Assembly (NCBI RefSeq): GCF_030381805.1
Contig: NZ_JAUDRH010000021.1
Span: 72,146-136,145, forward strand
Direction of reading: 5' to 3'
DNA length: 64,000 nt
DNA from: Chlorogloeopsis sp. ULAP01
Lineage (GTDB): Bacteria > Cyanobacteriota > Cyanobacteriia > Cyanobacteriales > Nostocaceae
Shown here: piece after piece, positions 9,208 to 17,057 of the stretch
How positions within the stretch are numbered: the first letter of the stretch is position 1
Layout: every line of letters begins with the position of its first letter
Translations under genes and position numbers: made by a program
Notes under the pieces: model-generated
Database searches by the model: none
What the model was told of the DNA's origin: nothing
Seen by the model: the letters and a program-made list of their open reading frames with translations, nothing else

Positions 9208-10332
9208 TTACTGACCCGCTATGTGCTTCTCAAACAGACCAAGTGCTCGTACTACTACTTGATCCATGTCATAGTACTTATAATCTGCAAGTCGCCCTGC
9301 AAACAACACTGTACCGTTAAGTTTTTCCACTTCTTTTATATAAAGGTCAAGACGCTCGCGATTTTCCTCATTCAAAATGGGGTAATATGGGTCATTTTTT
9401 CCTGGGACATAAGCTTGGGGATACTCCATAACTAAGGTAGTTTTGGGTGAGGTTTGTCCTGACAAATACTTCTGCTCAGTAATGCGAGTAATATCATAGT
9501 CGTCGGGGTAGTTGACGGTTCCAACCTCTTGATACCTCTCTTGGTCTAAAGTTTCAAACTGAAAGCTTAGGCTGCGATATGGTAAATCGCCATACATATA
9601 ATCAAAGAAAGTATCGATCGGCCCGGTGCAGAGTATTCGGTTAAACGTCACATCATTAATCATTTCACGGTAGTCTGTATTGAGAAGCACCTTAATATTG
9701 GGGTGAGCTAGCATTTTACGGAACATTTCTGTATAGCCAAGCTTGGGCATAGCTTGGTAAGGGTCTTGAAAATAGCGGTTATCTCTACTGATATAAACTG
9801 GAACACGCCCTGTGACTGCTCGATCTAGCTCCTCTGGTTTTACTCCCCACTGCTTCATTGTGTAGCGAAGGAAGACATTTTCATAAATGTAATTAGCTAG
9901 AAATGTTAAATCACCACTAGCGCTCTCTCGCAGTTTTAAAATCGGTACTTTCACCCCAAAACCAAAGTTTTCTAGAAGTAAATTCTCTAGTTTTTCTGCA
10001 TATTTTGGAGGAAAAAGAGCATAGAGAGAATTAAGATTAAAAGGAATAGGAACTTTCTTTCCTTCTACTACTCCCAGAACATGGTGATAGTAATATCTCC
10101 ACTGGGTAAAATTCGAGAGGTAGTCCCAAACTTTTTTCGACTTAGTGTGAAATATGTGTGGCCCGTACTTATGAACAAGAATGCCATGCTCATTGTAGTA
10201 ATCATAAGCGTTACCACCAATATGATCGCGTTTCTCGACAATTAGTACTCTTTGTCCAAGCTCATTAGCAACTCGTTCTGCGATTACGCAAGCAGAATAT
10301 CCAGCACCTATAATCAGCCAATCGAACTTCAT
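9208..10332 (-). CDS. glf: UDP-galactopyranose mutase
   Basis: 374 residues, full length for Glf. It begins with the FAD-binding motif FDWLIIGAGYSACVIAERVA, then VEKRDHIGGNAYD, the family signature HKYGPHIFHT near residue 55, a KQWG segment near residue 165 and conserved Arg residues in VPVYISRDNRYFQDPYQAMP. Glf converts UDP-galactopyranose to UDP-galactofuranose with reduced FAD in the cytoplasm. Its presence says the locus makes a galactofuranose-containing glycan or glycolipid. It lies downstream of the MGDG-synthase-like gene (67-base gap), likely in one operon with it. Confidence 0.93.
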   Translation of the reverse strand: MKFDWLIIGAGYSACVIAERVANELGQRVLIVEKRDHIGGNAYDYYNEHGILVHKYGPHIFHTKSKKVWDYLSNFTQWRYYYHHVLGVVEGKKVPIPFNLNSLYALFPPKYAEKLENLLLENFGFGVKVPILKLRESASGDLTFLANYIYENVFLRYTMKQWGVKPEELDRAVTGRVPVYISRDNRYFQDPYQAMPKLGYTEMFRKMLAHPNIKVLLNTDYREMINDVTFNRILCTGPIDTFFDYMYGDLPYRSLSFQFETLDQERYQEVGTVNYPDDYDITRITEQKYLSGQTSPKTTLVMEYPQAYVPGKNDPYYPILNEENRERLDLYIKEVEKLNGTVLFAGRLADYKYYDMDQVVVRALGLFEKHIAGQ

Positions 10333-10398
10333 ATAAATTCTCCTTTAAGGCGGGGTTTCCCTGGAGCTAAAGTTCTAGACGACTCGACTGCAAATTTA

Positions 10399-11556
10399 TT
10401 AACGATGGTATAAACTCGTCGTTGCCAACAACGGTGATTTAGTTTGTTCAAGGATTTTTTCAAAAATATCAACAGCTTCAAATACAGCTTGATTTTTGTA
10501 AAATTTAACATTAGCTTGATAGCGAGCAAAGTTTTCAGGCTGGATTAGTTCTGCTACAGCTTTGTTAATATTATGAAAATTCTCAACTACAATACCAAAC
10601 TCATTATTCGTAAGCCATTCAGTGGTAGCACGCTCCTGAAAAAGTGTGATGGTATTGCATTCTGTAATTACTGGTAAATTCCTTGCTACAGCTTCACTGA
10701 TACCAACACTACCTGGTTTCCCAATGAAAAAATCGGATAAGTGCATATAGTAGGGAATTTGACTGGTAAAAGTTTCAACTAACTTTGGTAAGCGACTTTG
10801 ACTATTTCGTAAATCTCTTGCTAGCTTTTCATTGCGCCCACATACAAATATAAGTTGGAGCTTCAGTGACGACTGCTCCAGACATTTAGCAATCTCTATC
10901 ATTTCCTTTGAAGCATGACTTCCGAACATAACTAAGCCAGTGGGTAAATCTGGCTCTAGTCCCAGACGTAGTCTCTCAATCTGGCGATCAACAGTAATAG
11001 GCTCATTAAAACGAGGATGAATAATTACTCCTGAGGTACGGAAAATTCTCTGCTCTGAATAATTGAAAGATTGTGCCTGTTTAACTGCTCGTTCCGAAGG
11101 ACAAATAAGGAATTGCTCTTGTGGCTCTATCCAGAAGTTAGGAGGACAGTCGGCAAAATCTGTCATCACAGTAACGAAAGGGACGTCTGGCAGTTCTGCC
11201 CGTAAACTTTCGCAAAGAACTCGATTCACATTTGGGAGCAATGAAATTACGATGTCAGGCTTATGCTGACGCCAATAGTTTTGAAGAAGATTTCGCCAAG
11301 CAGAATGATGAAGGTGAATTTGCAACCTGAACAAAGGATTTAATAGAGGATCATTAATAATTTTTGCCCACTTCTTTTGAAGTACAAATTTGTTGTATAC
11401 ATACTGGGGCAGACTCGTTCCAAATATTTCTTTAAAAACCTCTACAGTTTGGACTTCCCATGGTAATTTTCGCTTTTCGATAACTTCTTTCAAAGCATTG
11501 GCAGTGCTACGGTGACCTGCACCCATGTCATGGAACATAAAATATACTTTTTTCAT
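10399..11556 (-). CDS. MGDG synthase / diacylglycerol glucosyltransferase-like GT28
   Basis: 385 residues from the ATG at 11556 (MKKVYFMF), which has an AGGAG site 11 bases upstream; the frame stays open to 11610 but that extension derives from a gene relic. The N-terminal domain has the MGDG-synthase motif MGAGHRSTANALKE, and the C-terminal half has the UDP-sugar binding region FFIGKPGSVGISEAVARNLP. Known relatives transfer galactose or glucose to diacylglycerol or related lipid acceptors at the membrane. Next to glf and a GT2, it suggests stepwise glycosylation of a lipid, perhaps the product of the polyketide cluster to the right. Confidence 0.8.
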   Translation of the reverse strand: MKKVYFMFHDMGAGHRSTANALKEVIEKRKLPWEVQTVEVFKEIFGTSLPQYVYNKFVLQKKWAKIINDPLLNPLFRLQIHLHHSAWRNLLQNYWRQHKPDIVISLLPNVNRVLCESLRAELPDVPFVTVMTDFADCPPNFWIEPQEQFLICPSERAVKQAQSFNYSEQRIFRTSGVIIHPRFNEPITVDRQIERLRLGLEPDLPTGLVMFGSHASKEMIEIAKCLEQSSLKLQLIFVCGRNEKLARDLRNSQSRLPKLVETFTSQIPYYMHLSDFFIGKPGSVGISEAVARNLPVITECNTITLFQERATTEWLTNNEFGIVVENFHNINKAVAELIQPENFARYQANVKFYKNQAVFEAVDIFEKILEQTKSPLLATTSLYHR

Positions 11557-11589
11557 CTGATTTATCTCTCCTCTAGATATTGTGGTTGA

Positions 11590-11701
11590 CTTGTCTATCT
11601 CTTCTCTCAATCTTCTACCTTGTTTTTCACGTAATGATTTTTTCTGAAATGTTGTTTAAAAAATCAGAGTGTACAAACGGTTTTAGATGATTTAAAAACA
11701 T
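11590..11701 (-). pseudogene. Head fragment of a second copy of the 6112-7482 gene
   Basis: Minus-strand sequence from an ATG at 11701 reads MFLNHLKPFVHSDFL, then after a frame change SLREKQGRRLRE. The intact gene at 7482 begins MLLSNLKQFVTDELS and continues SLRKKQDIRLRA. Similarity then stops abruptly where the MGDG-like gene region begins. It directly follows the intact ABC exporter, mirroring the ABC tail relic that precedes the intact copy. Confidence 0.75.
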
Positions 11702-11720
11702 TTTTTGTCTTCCTCATACA

Positions 11721-13361
11721 TCAAATTTTAATTAATGCAGGATTTTTGTCATATTTCACTTTGCCGTATTCCAGCTTGACTATCCGGTCTGCAATGTGAA
11801 AATATCGATCATCGTGGCTAATAACTAATACGGTTTTGCCTCTACTTTTTAGTTCTGGTAAAAGTTGTGTGTAGAATATTTCCTTAAAGACAGGATCTTG
11901 ATCTGAAGCCCATTCATCAAACATATAAATGGGGCGATCTTCTAAATAGGTAGTGAGTAGAGCAAGGCGCTTGCGCTGTCCTTGAGAAAGGTTTGTGGTA
12001 GAAAGCACCCCATTGTTGACCTTAACTTTATGATCAAGTTGTAGTTGGACAAGATAGTTTTGAGTTTGAGCATCTAGGTCGTTACTATCCAAACCAAGTA
12101 AACGCTCAAAAAGATAGAAGTCAGAAAATACGACTGAAAATTGCTGGCGATACCACTCTCTATTGTGATTGTCGATCAGCTTCCTATCTAAATAAATTTC
12201 TCCAGCTTCAGGTATATAAAGACCAGAAATCAATTTAGCGAGTGTGGACTTACCACTACCATTACCTCCGACTATAAAAACTAATTCTCCCGGATTGAAT
12301 TTTAAGTTAATAGGGCCAAGAATAAAGTTTGTCTCCTCTCGTTCTTGATAATAGCTATGGGTAACGTTCACTAATTCTAGACACTGCCAAAATTTTTCTG
12401 AGGGAAGTGCTGCAACAGAGGTAGTTTCGTTTGAATTGTTAGGCAATGAAAGACCCAGAGACTCAACTTTTTTTAATGCCACTAATGCTCTGGCTATAGT
12501 AGGCAGCATACTCATTATGTGCTCTAACGGTGACATCATATAGATGATAGTTAGGGCATAAGCAGATAAAATTGCGGGATGAATCTTTGTTAAAGAAGGT
12601 AGAAAAAATAAAAGCAAACCAATAGCGACAAAAAATAGAATTTGTCCCCAGCTGGCAGCAGCCGCAAAAACACTCATACCAATAACGTTATGACGACGGT
12701 ATGATAGGGCAGTAGTGCGAAGGTCTTCTTTAAGAAATGATTGCCGTCGCTGGCGATGCAGTTTCAGTTCCTTTGTGCCTTGAGTTATAGCGCAGAAATG
12801 ATTAAATAACCTATCTTCCTGTTCGCGAGCCAATTTCAGTAAAGACATGGCTTTCATCATGGGTAGTAAATAGCTGAATATTCCCAAGAACAGAAAGCAA
12901 ACACCGACAAAGAACACAGTGTCAGAGAGCCAACCAAGATAGATCAAGCAAGCAATCACAATGGCTGTGTTTATACAGAAAAAGGGAATAATAAAAACTG
13001 TGCTGGAGATTGTTCGGATATCTTCAGTGAGGGCAGCAAGAAGACGATAAGCCCCAACTTGTTCTAACTGACGTAAGGGAGAAGCAAGAATACGGCGGCT
13101 TAACAGCATCCGCAGGTCGAGAATCGCTTTTTCTGAAAGATGGATAAGCAAAACTTGAGAAGCGAAATTAGCAATAAGCCGCACCAGACACAGAGTAGTA
13201 AAGCTCCAAATTAACGTATTAGTCGATGGTTGATTTTGACTCAATGTGGCATTAATTAGGGCAATCAGACCAGCAGCACAGCCGCCACTAAGGATGCCAG
13301 CTAATACAGCAAGGCTGAGGAGAAGAGCAGAAGTGCGTAAAAGAAGGCGGAAAAGGTTCAT
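11721..13361 (-). CDS. Cyclic-peptide-export-type ABC transporter (PvdE/SyrD family)
   Basis: 546 residues: six membrane helices in the first ~300 residues, then a nucleotide-binding domain with Walker A VGGNGSGKSTLAKL, the signature LSQGQRKRLALL and the family-diagnostic Walker B stretch YMFDEWASDQDPVFKEIFY, found in the PvdE/SyrD branch. These fused exporters move siderophore precursors or cyclic lipopeptides out of the cytoplasm and lack a C39 peptidase domain, which is also absent here. In this locus the cargo may be a glycolipid or lipopeptide intermediate. A short relic of a second copy survives at 7504-7551. Confidence 0.88.
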   Translation of the reverse strand: MNLFRLLLRTSALLLSLAVLAGILSGGCAAGLIALINATLSQNQPSTNTLIWSFTTLCLVRLIANFASQVLLIHLSEKAILDLRMLLSRRILASPLRQLEQVGAYRLLAALTEDIRTISSTVFIIPFFCINTAIVIACLIYLGWLSDTVFFVGVCFLFLGIFSYLLPMMKAMSLLKLAREQEDRLFNHFCAITQGTKELKLHRQRRQSFLKEDLRTTALSYRRHNVIGMSVFAAAASWGQILFFVAIGLLLFFLPSLTKIHPAILSAYALTIIYMMSPLEHIMSMLPTIARALVALKKVESLGLSLPNNSNETTSVAALPSEKFWQCLELVNVTHSYYQEREETNFILGPINLKFNPGELVFIVGGNGSGKSTLAKLISGLYIPEAGEIYLDRKLIDNHNREWYRQQFSVVFSDFYLFERLLGLDSNDLDAQTQNYLVQLQLDHKVKVNNGVLSTTNLSQGQRKRLALLTTYLEDRPIYMFDEWASDQDPVFKEIFYTQLLPELKSRGKTVLVISHDDRYFHIADRIVKLEYGKVKYDKNPALIKI

Positions 13362-13493
13362 GGTTTCTCTTCAAAAGCCAAAGGTTTAAATAGCGGTGAT
13401 GCGAGTAACAAGCCAATTGCAAGCATATAGCTGGCTTATTTGCTCACAACTAGGATTGAGGCACCAAAGCGCGGTTAAGAAATTCATGGATTG

Positions 13494-13676
13494 CTACACG
13501 AGAAATTCCTCATATAATCCCTGCCGAACCAATTCAACTGATTGGTTAGTCACTTCAGTAATTGAGTTAACTAAACGGTTGTTATCATCAAGTGCTTGTA
13601 GGAAAGGAGAAGGAAAACTGGCAGTTAGGGGGACAGATAACTTCGTCTTAAACCCGGTTTTGCTTCTGGGTCATGT
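13494..13676 (-). pseudogene. Possible small gene or relic with a frame break
   Basis: The 325 bases between the ABC exporter and the pyruvyl transferase gene hold a minus-strand frame of about 60 codons ending in LVNSITEVTNQSVELVRQG and a short tail before the stop. It has no start codon; a nearby ATG (at 13684, MTQKQNRV) lies in another frame, so one indel would join them into a ~60-residue protein. Part of it (FLQALDD) recurs at 15340-15363 below the SDR gene. The family is not recognised and the call is tentative. Confidence 0.35.
13582..13605. repeat. 24-bp direct repeat, copy 1
   Basis: TTATCATCAAGTGCTTGTAGG plus AAA occurs here and again, identical and in the same orientation, at 15340-15363. 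The two copies flank the pyruvyl transferase gene and a transposase relic. Confidence 0.7.
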
Positions 13677-13686
13677 AACTGATTTA

Positions 13687-15075
13687 CTACTTGCTTACCC
13701 CGGAAAGTGACACAAGAGGGATGTTATTCAGTAAACTTTTATATGCACTCAAGTATTCTGATGTCATCTCTTGATATAGATGTTTTACTTTGTCTTCTAC
13801 GAGGCCTTGCTTTAAAACCTTTGCAAAATCCAAACCTTCAACTAAATTTTCCACTGCCAATTTATCAATTGACCAAACTATTGAGTCCTTACTCAGTAGT
13901 TTCATAACCCCTGTTATTTTTTGCCGATAGTACTCTCCCGAATAAACACTGATCGTAGGAATACTCAACAAAGTCAAAATAACATTGAAATGATATGCAA
14001 AACCTAACCCTACATCGGCTTTTGCCAATTTTTCAAGAAAACTAGTCCATCCATCTTCATAAGGATCGTGAATAACTAAATTCTCATAGAAATATTTATC
14101 AAATATTTCTATTAAATTGCGATCATCAGGTCCTGGTTTTCTCCCAAAGCAAAAATATTCAATTTTAGAATTTTGATTTTCTATTAATTTCATATAATTT
14201 TCCAGATTTTCCTTTATTAATGAATAATCATGATCGGGAAAATTTTTAAGATTAAGCGCAATTATATTGTTATAATTTTGCTGATTTATATTAGCTTGAT
14301 TTTTCAAATTTTCAAGATAAGGTAAAAGTAGGATAACGTCATCACCCAGTACTTTTTTATATATATCAACATTTAAATCCTCAAGTAGCTCCAAAGACTC
14401 ATTCTCTCTAACAAATAAATAATCAAATCTTTTAGCGATAAAATTGAACATTTTTCGAGCTAGGTTATTATTAAAAGGTCCTAAACCTAATCCCGTACCA
14501 ATAATTTTTAAACCAGGATTTAACGTTTTTGCTAAAAAGATATTAAAAAATTCAGCAATAAGAGACAATCGCCATTTATCGGTAAAGTAACCTCCTCCTA
14601 TGTAATGAATTAAATCTAGATTTTCTACAAAGCTAAAATAGACTGTAAGAAATAAAGCTTTCCGGAAAAATTTATACAATATTAAATCTATAACGATAAT
14701 AATTAAATTAAGAAAAGCAAATATACAATAACCTAAAAATTGTAGTTTTTTTGATGCTCCTTCTTCAAACATATTTTTGCCAATTTCATGCGGAGGTGGA
14801 ACTTTTAGAGGCAAATGAATTTTTTCAAATATTCGATTTAGGCGTTGACGAACTACATCTGGAAACTCTATAGAGTATTGTAATTTTATTTGGCTATCAA
14901 ATTTAATTTCTGCTAATGATTCGCTCTTCTTCTCTATGTAAATATTTACGTTTTTACTTGTAAATCCTAATTCTTTAGTTAAAAACTCTAGGATTGAAAT
15001 AAGAAGTAAGTCATCACCAAAATTGTTTAAATTATAAAATCCTCTCAAATTGATGTTTTTCTTTTCATTCATCAT
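13687..15075 (-). CDS. Polysaccharide pyruvyl transferase family protein
   Basis: 462 residues, notably AT-rich. The N-terminus carries the family motif LRGFYNLNNFGDDLLLISIL, followed near residue 155 by HYIGGGYFTDKW, then KIIGTGLGLGPF, and FVRENESLELL. The family (PF04230, CsaB/WcaK-like) transfers pyruvate to polysaccharide sugars, though many members are uncharacterised. Residues about 110-150 look like a hydrophobic membrane-associated insert. It sits upstream of the ABC exporter on the same strand. Its base composition and the flanking repeat with a transposase relic hint at separate acquisition. Confidence 0.75.
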   Translation of the reverse strand: MMNEKKNINLRGFYNLNNFGDDLLLISILEFLTKELGFTSKNVNIYIEKKSESLAEIKFDSQIKLQYSIEFPDVVRQRLNRIFEKIHLPLKVPPPHEIGKNMFEEGASKKLQFLGYCIFAFLNLIIIVIDLILYKFFRKALFLTVYFSFVENLDLIHYIGGGYFTDKWRLSLIAEFFNIFLAKTLNPGLKIIGTGLGLGPFNNNLARKMFNFIAKRFDYLFVRENESLELLEDLNVDIYKKVLGDDVILLLPYLENLKNQANINQQNYNNIIALNLKNFPDHDYSLIKENLENYMKLIENQNSKIEYFCFGRKPGPDDRNLIEIFDKYFYENLVIHDPYEDGWTSFLEKLAKADVGLGFAYHFNVILTLLSIPTISVYSGEYYRQKITGVMKLLSKDSIVWSIDKLAVENLVEGLDFAKVLKQGLVEDKVKHLYQEMTSEYLSAYKSLLNNIPLVSLSGVSK

Positions 15076-15120
15076 AAAACTCCTTTAATTTGAGAAAATA
15101 TAAGCCTAGCTTTAACTAGC

Positions 15121-15312
15121 TTGCAAGTCGTAATTAATTTAATTCGCAATACTACCACTCAACAAGGATTACTAGTAGAAGCGAGTTTAGATAAATATCG
15201 CTACCCAACAGGTATGAAAGTTACAGACCAAGAGTTTAATGCTATTGCAATTGAGCGTAACTCTTTTCGTGGTGAATGGAATTATGTAATTAAACCCAGA
15301 ATTACTACTTAA
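15121..15312 (+). pseudogene. ISAzo13-type transposase C-terminal remnant
   Basis: A 63-codon frame whose residues 15-56 match the end of ISAzo13-family transposases: GLLVEASLDKYRYPTGMKVT, then DQEFNAIAIERNSFRGEWNY. A full transposase is several hundred residues long, so only the tail remains, with no catalytic DDE residues. No intact inverted repeats were found. It lies between the pyruvyl transferase gene and the SDR. Confidence 0.75.
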
Positions 15313-15339
15313 TTATGCAAATTATTTTTACATGAGTCC

Positions 15340-15363
15340 TTATCATCAAGTGCTTGTAGGAAA
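15340..15363. repeat. 24-bp direct repeat, copy 2
   Basis: Identical to 13582-13605. On the minus strand it can encode FLQALDD, as in the larger relic there, so both may derive from a small gene that once followed each flanking gene; the transposase relic begins 28 bases to the left. Confidence 0.65.
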
Positions 15364-15399
15364 ATTACCTTAATAATTTTCCTAGTAAAACTGTGAATA

Positions 15400-16248
15400 T
15401 CAAGCACGGTTATATTGATTTTTTGCAAAATTTTCTGCACGCATTTGGTTAAGTCTAGCTACAGCAATCCAACGGTAAACCGCATCTACAAATTGTGGGG
15501 CAACTTGTCCAATACCAAACATTACTTTGGTCAAAAATTCTGCGATCGCACTTTCATTGATAATTACTTCGGCTTTGTTTTTCTGAATAGCTTTAATGAC
15601 TGCTTTTGCTACTTCTTCTGGTTTTGACGTACCCGCTAATGTGGGAATAGGCAAGCCACTATCAACAGTCATCCCTGTTTCAGAGATATATCCTGGACAT
15701 ATTGCTGAGAAATTTATACCAGTGCTAGCTAATTCCTGGCGTAGAGAATCAGTCCACATAATCAAACCAGCTTTGCTTGCTGAGTAGATACTGTTGTAAG
15801 GAACTCCTTTTTTACCAGCTAAAGAAGAAATATTAACAATATGACCACTATTCCGCTCCAACATAGTTGGCAATAACAAACGGGTTAATTCCATTGCAGC
15901 TAGTAGATTCGTTGTCAATACTGATTGGAGATCCTTCAGAGAATAATTGGCGAAAGATTGATAAATTTCTACTCCAGTATTATTAATTAAAATATCAACT
16001 GGGCTGACTGTGTTATTAATATGCTGTATTAGCACTGATAACTGTTCAACGTTTGTGATATCAAAAGTAAAACCAATAAATTTACCACCTAAAGATTTGA
16101 CTTCATCACGTGTTTTATTCAGCCCAGTCTTGGAGCGAGAAATACCAATTATGGTTGCTTGCTCTTTTGCTAAGGCATGGGCTATATGAACTCCTAGACC
16201 GCGTGAGGCACCAGTTAAAAGTACTGTTTTATTTGCGATAATTGTCAT
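15400..16248 (-). CDS. Short-chain dehydrogenase/reductase (SDR)
   Basis: 282 residues with the classical SDR set: cofactor motif TGASRGLG at residues 12-19, DITNVEQL after strand 3, NNTG near residue 90, catalytic Ser in NISSLAGKKG and the YSASKAG active site near residue 155. The C-terminal ~60 residues extend beyond a minimal SDR, as in lipid-acting SDRs. It may reduce a ketone on a lipid or polyketide; the substrate is unknown. A strong promoter element identical in design to that of the synthase gene lies 240-290 bases upstream, placing it in the same regulon. Confidence 0.85.
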   Translation of the reverse strand: MTIIANKTVLLTGASRGLGVHIAHALAKEQATIIGISRSKTGLNKTRDEVKSLGGKFIGFTFDITNVEQLSVLIQHINNTVSPVDILINNTGVEIYQSFANYSLKDLQSVLTTNLLAAMELTRLLLPTMLERNSGHIVNISSLAGKKGVPYNSIYSASKAGLIMWTDSLRQELASTGINFSAICPGYISETGMTVDSGLPIPTLAGTSKPEEVAKAVIKAIQKNKAEVIINESAIAEFLTKVMFGIGQVAPQFVDAVYRWIAVARLNQMRAENFAKNQYNRA

Positions 16249-16491
16249 GGTAAATTACCTGCTTAAACTCAGATAAAATGCAAACTGAATCTTGTACAAT
16301 AAACAATGAATACTCCTAATTCATTAATTCTTTGTACAACTGATGAATTGGGTTCACAAGTTAGTATTAACTAGGTCTAAACTATTCAAATTCTGTCAAG
16401 CTTTTGAGCCAAAAGTCAGTATTGCTCATACTAATTTGAAAGGACTAGCTTCTTACATTTTCAAGCTTCATCCCGTCAAGGTGGGTTGATA
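16249..16491 (-). other. Long leader of the SDR transcript
   Basis: If transcription begins just after the -10 box at 16495-16502, the SDR has an untranslated leader of about 240 bases. It contains two TTGTACAA palindromes (16293-16300 and 16331-16338) and only very short open frames (8 and 15 codons). No known riboswitch fold is recognised. Confidence 0.35.
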
Positions 16492-16535
16492 CGCATATTA
16501 TGCTACTAAGATACTAGACTGCAACTCATATGCAA
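16492..16535 (-). promoter_or_regulatory. 11-bp repeat operator and -10 box of the SDR gene
   Basis: Minus strand, in consecutive 11-base steps: TTGCATATGAG (16525-16535), TTGCAGTCTAG (16514-16524), TATCTTAGTAG (16503-16513), CATAATATGCG (16492-16502). The last block contains a good -10 (CATAAT). Phase and sequence match the elements at 16830-16873, 46855-46909 and 48194-48237. Direct repeats with 11-bp period are the binding pattern of OmpR/PhoB-type winged-helix activators; the regulator is not identified here. Confidence 0.75.
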
Positions 16536-16818
16536 CATTTTTTCAATCCACATTCCACGTCTTCAGATTGATTATTAAGAATTTAGTTATGAACTTAAAT
16601 ATAATCAAGAAAGAAGAAGCTAACGGGATTTGTGGGCTGGCTCAAAAGTCCTATCGAGAAAAAAGGTAGGTGCGACTTTACAGCTTACTTGCTCAGTTAT
16701 ACCTACAGTATTAGTACTTTAGCCCATGTTCCAAGAGCGAACTAGGATAAACTTCGCTTAGAACTGCTGGTGTCTTTTAACAGAAAAATAAATCCACTTT
16801 GAATATATTACATATGAG

Positions 16819-16873
16819 TTTCATTTAAGTTGCATATAAGTTGCAATTTAGTATCTCTTCAACATAATATGTG
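16819..16873 (+). promoter_or_regulatory. 11-bp repeat operator and -10 box of the GT4 unit
   Basis: Plus strand, in 11-base steps: TTTCATTTAAG (16819-16829), TTGCATATAAG (16830-16840), TTGCAATTTAG (16841-16851), TATCTCTTCAA (16852-16862), CATAATATGTG (16863-16873). It differs from the divergent SDR element at few positions. Transcription should start near 16877, about 25 bases before the small gene at 16902. Confidence 0.75.
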
Positions 16874-16901
16874 AATCAATTCAACTGAACGAGACGCAAC
16901 T

Positions 16902-17048
16902 ATGTACAACTATAGAAATATAGGAAGCTTAGGTTGCTTTAGCGTTGGTTTAGGTACGATCGCAGAGTTAATTTTGGGTTTTGGTGGAATTAGACAAGAA
17001 GAATCTTTAATCAACAAACATCTTTTTGACAAAGAGAGATATATTTAG
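16902..17048 (+). CDS. Small hydrophobic protein upstream of the glycosyltransferase
   Basis: A 48-codon frame placed right after the promoter and ending 9 bases before the GT4 start. Residues 8-30 (SLGCFSVGLGTIAELILGFG) are hydrophobic enough for one membrane segment; the tail is charged. A weak GAGA ribosome site precedes the ATG. It could be a small membrane partner or a translation-coupling leader. No family is recognised and it may not be expressed. Confidence 0.45.
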   Translation: MYNYRNIGSLGCFSVGLGTIAELILGFGGIRQEESLINKHLFDKERYI

Positions 17049-17057
17049 AGAAAAGCA

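Noticed and set aside
11721..13361. ABC exporter as the processing transporter of the double-glycine peptide
   Set aside because: It lacks the N-terminal C39 peptidase domain and belongs to the PvdE/SyrD branch, and the two genes are 7 kb apart on opposite strands.
13396..13710. Plus-strand 104-codon frame
   Set aside because: No family resemblance or ribosome site; the minus strand has the more protein-like reading, and the frame overlaps the end of the pyruvyl transferase gene.
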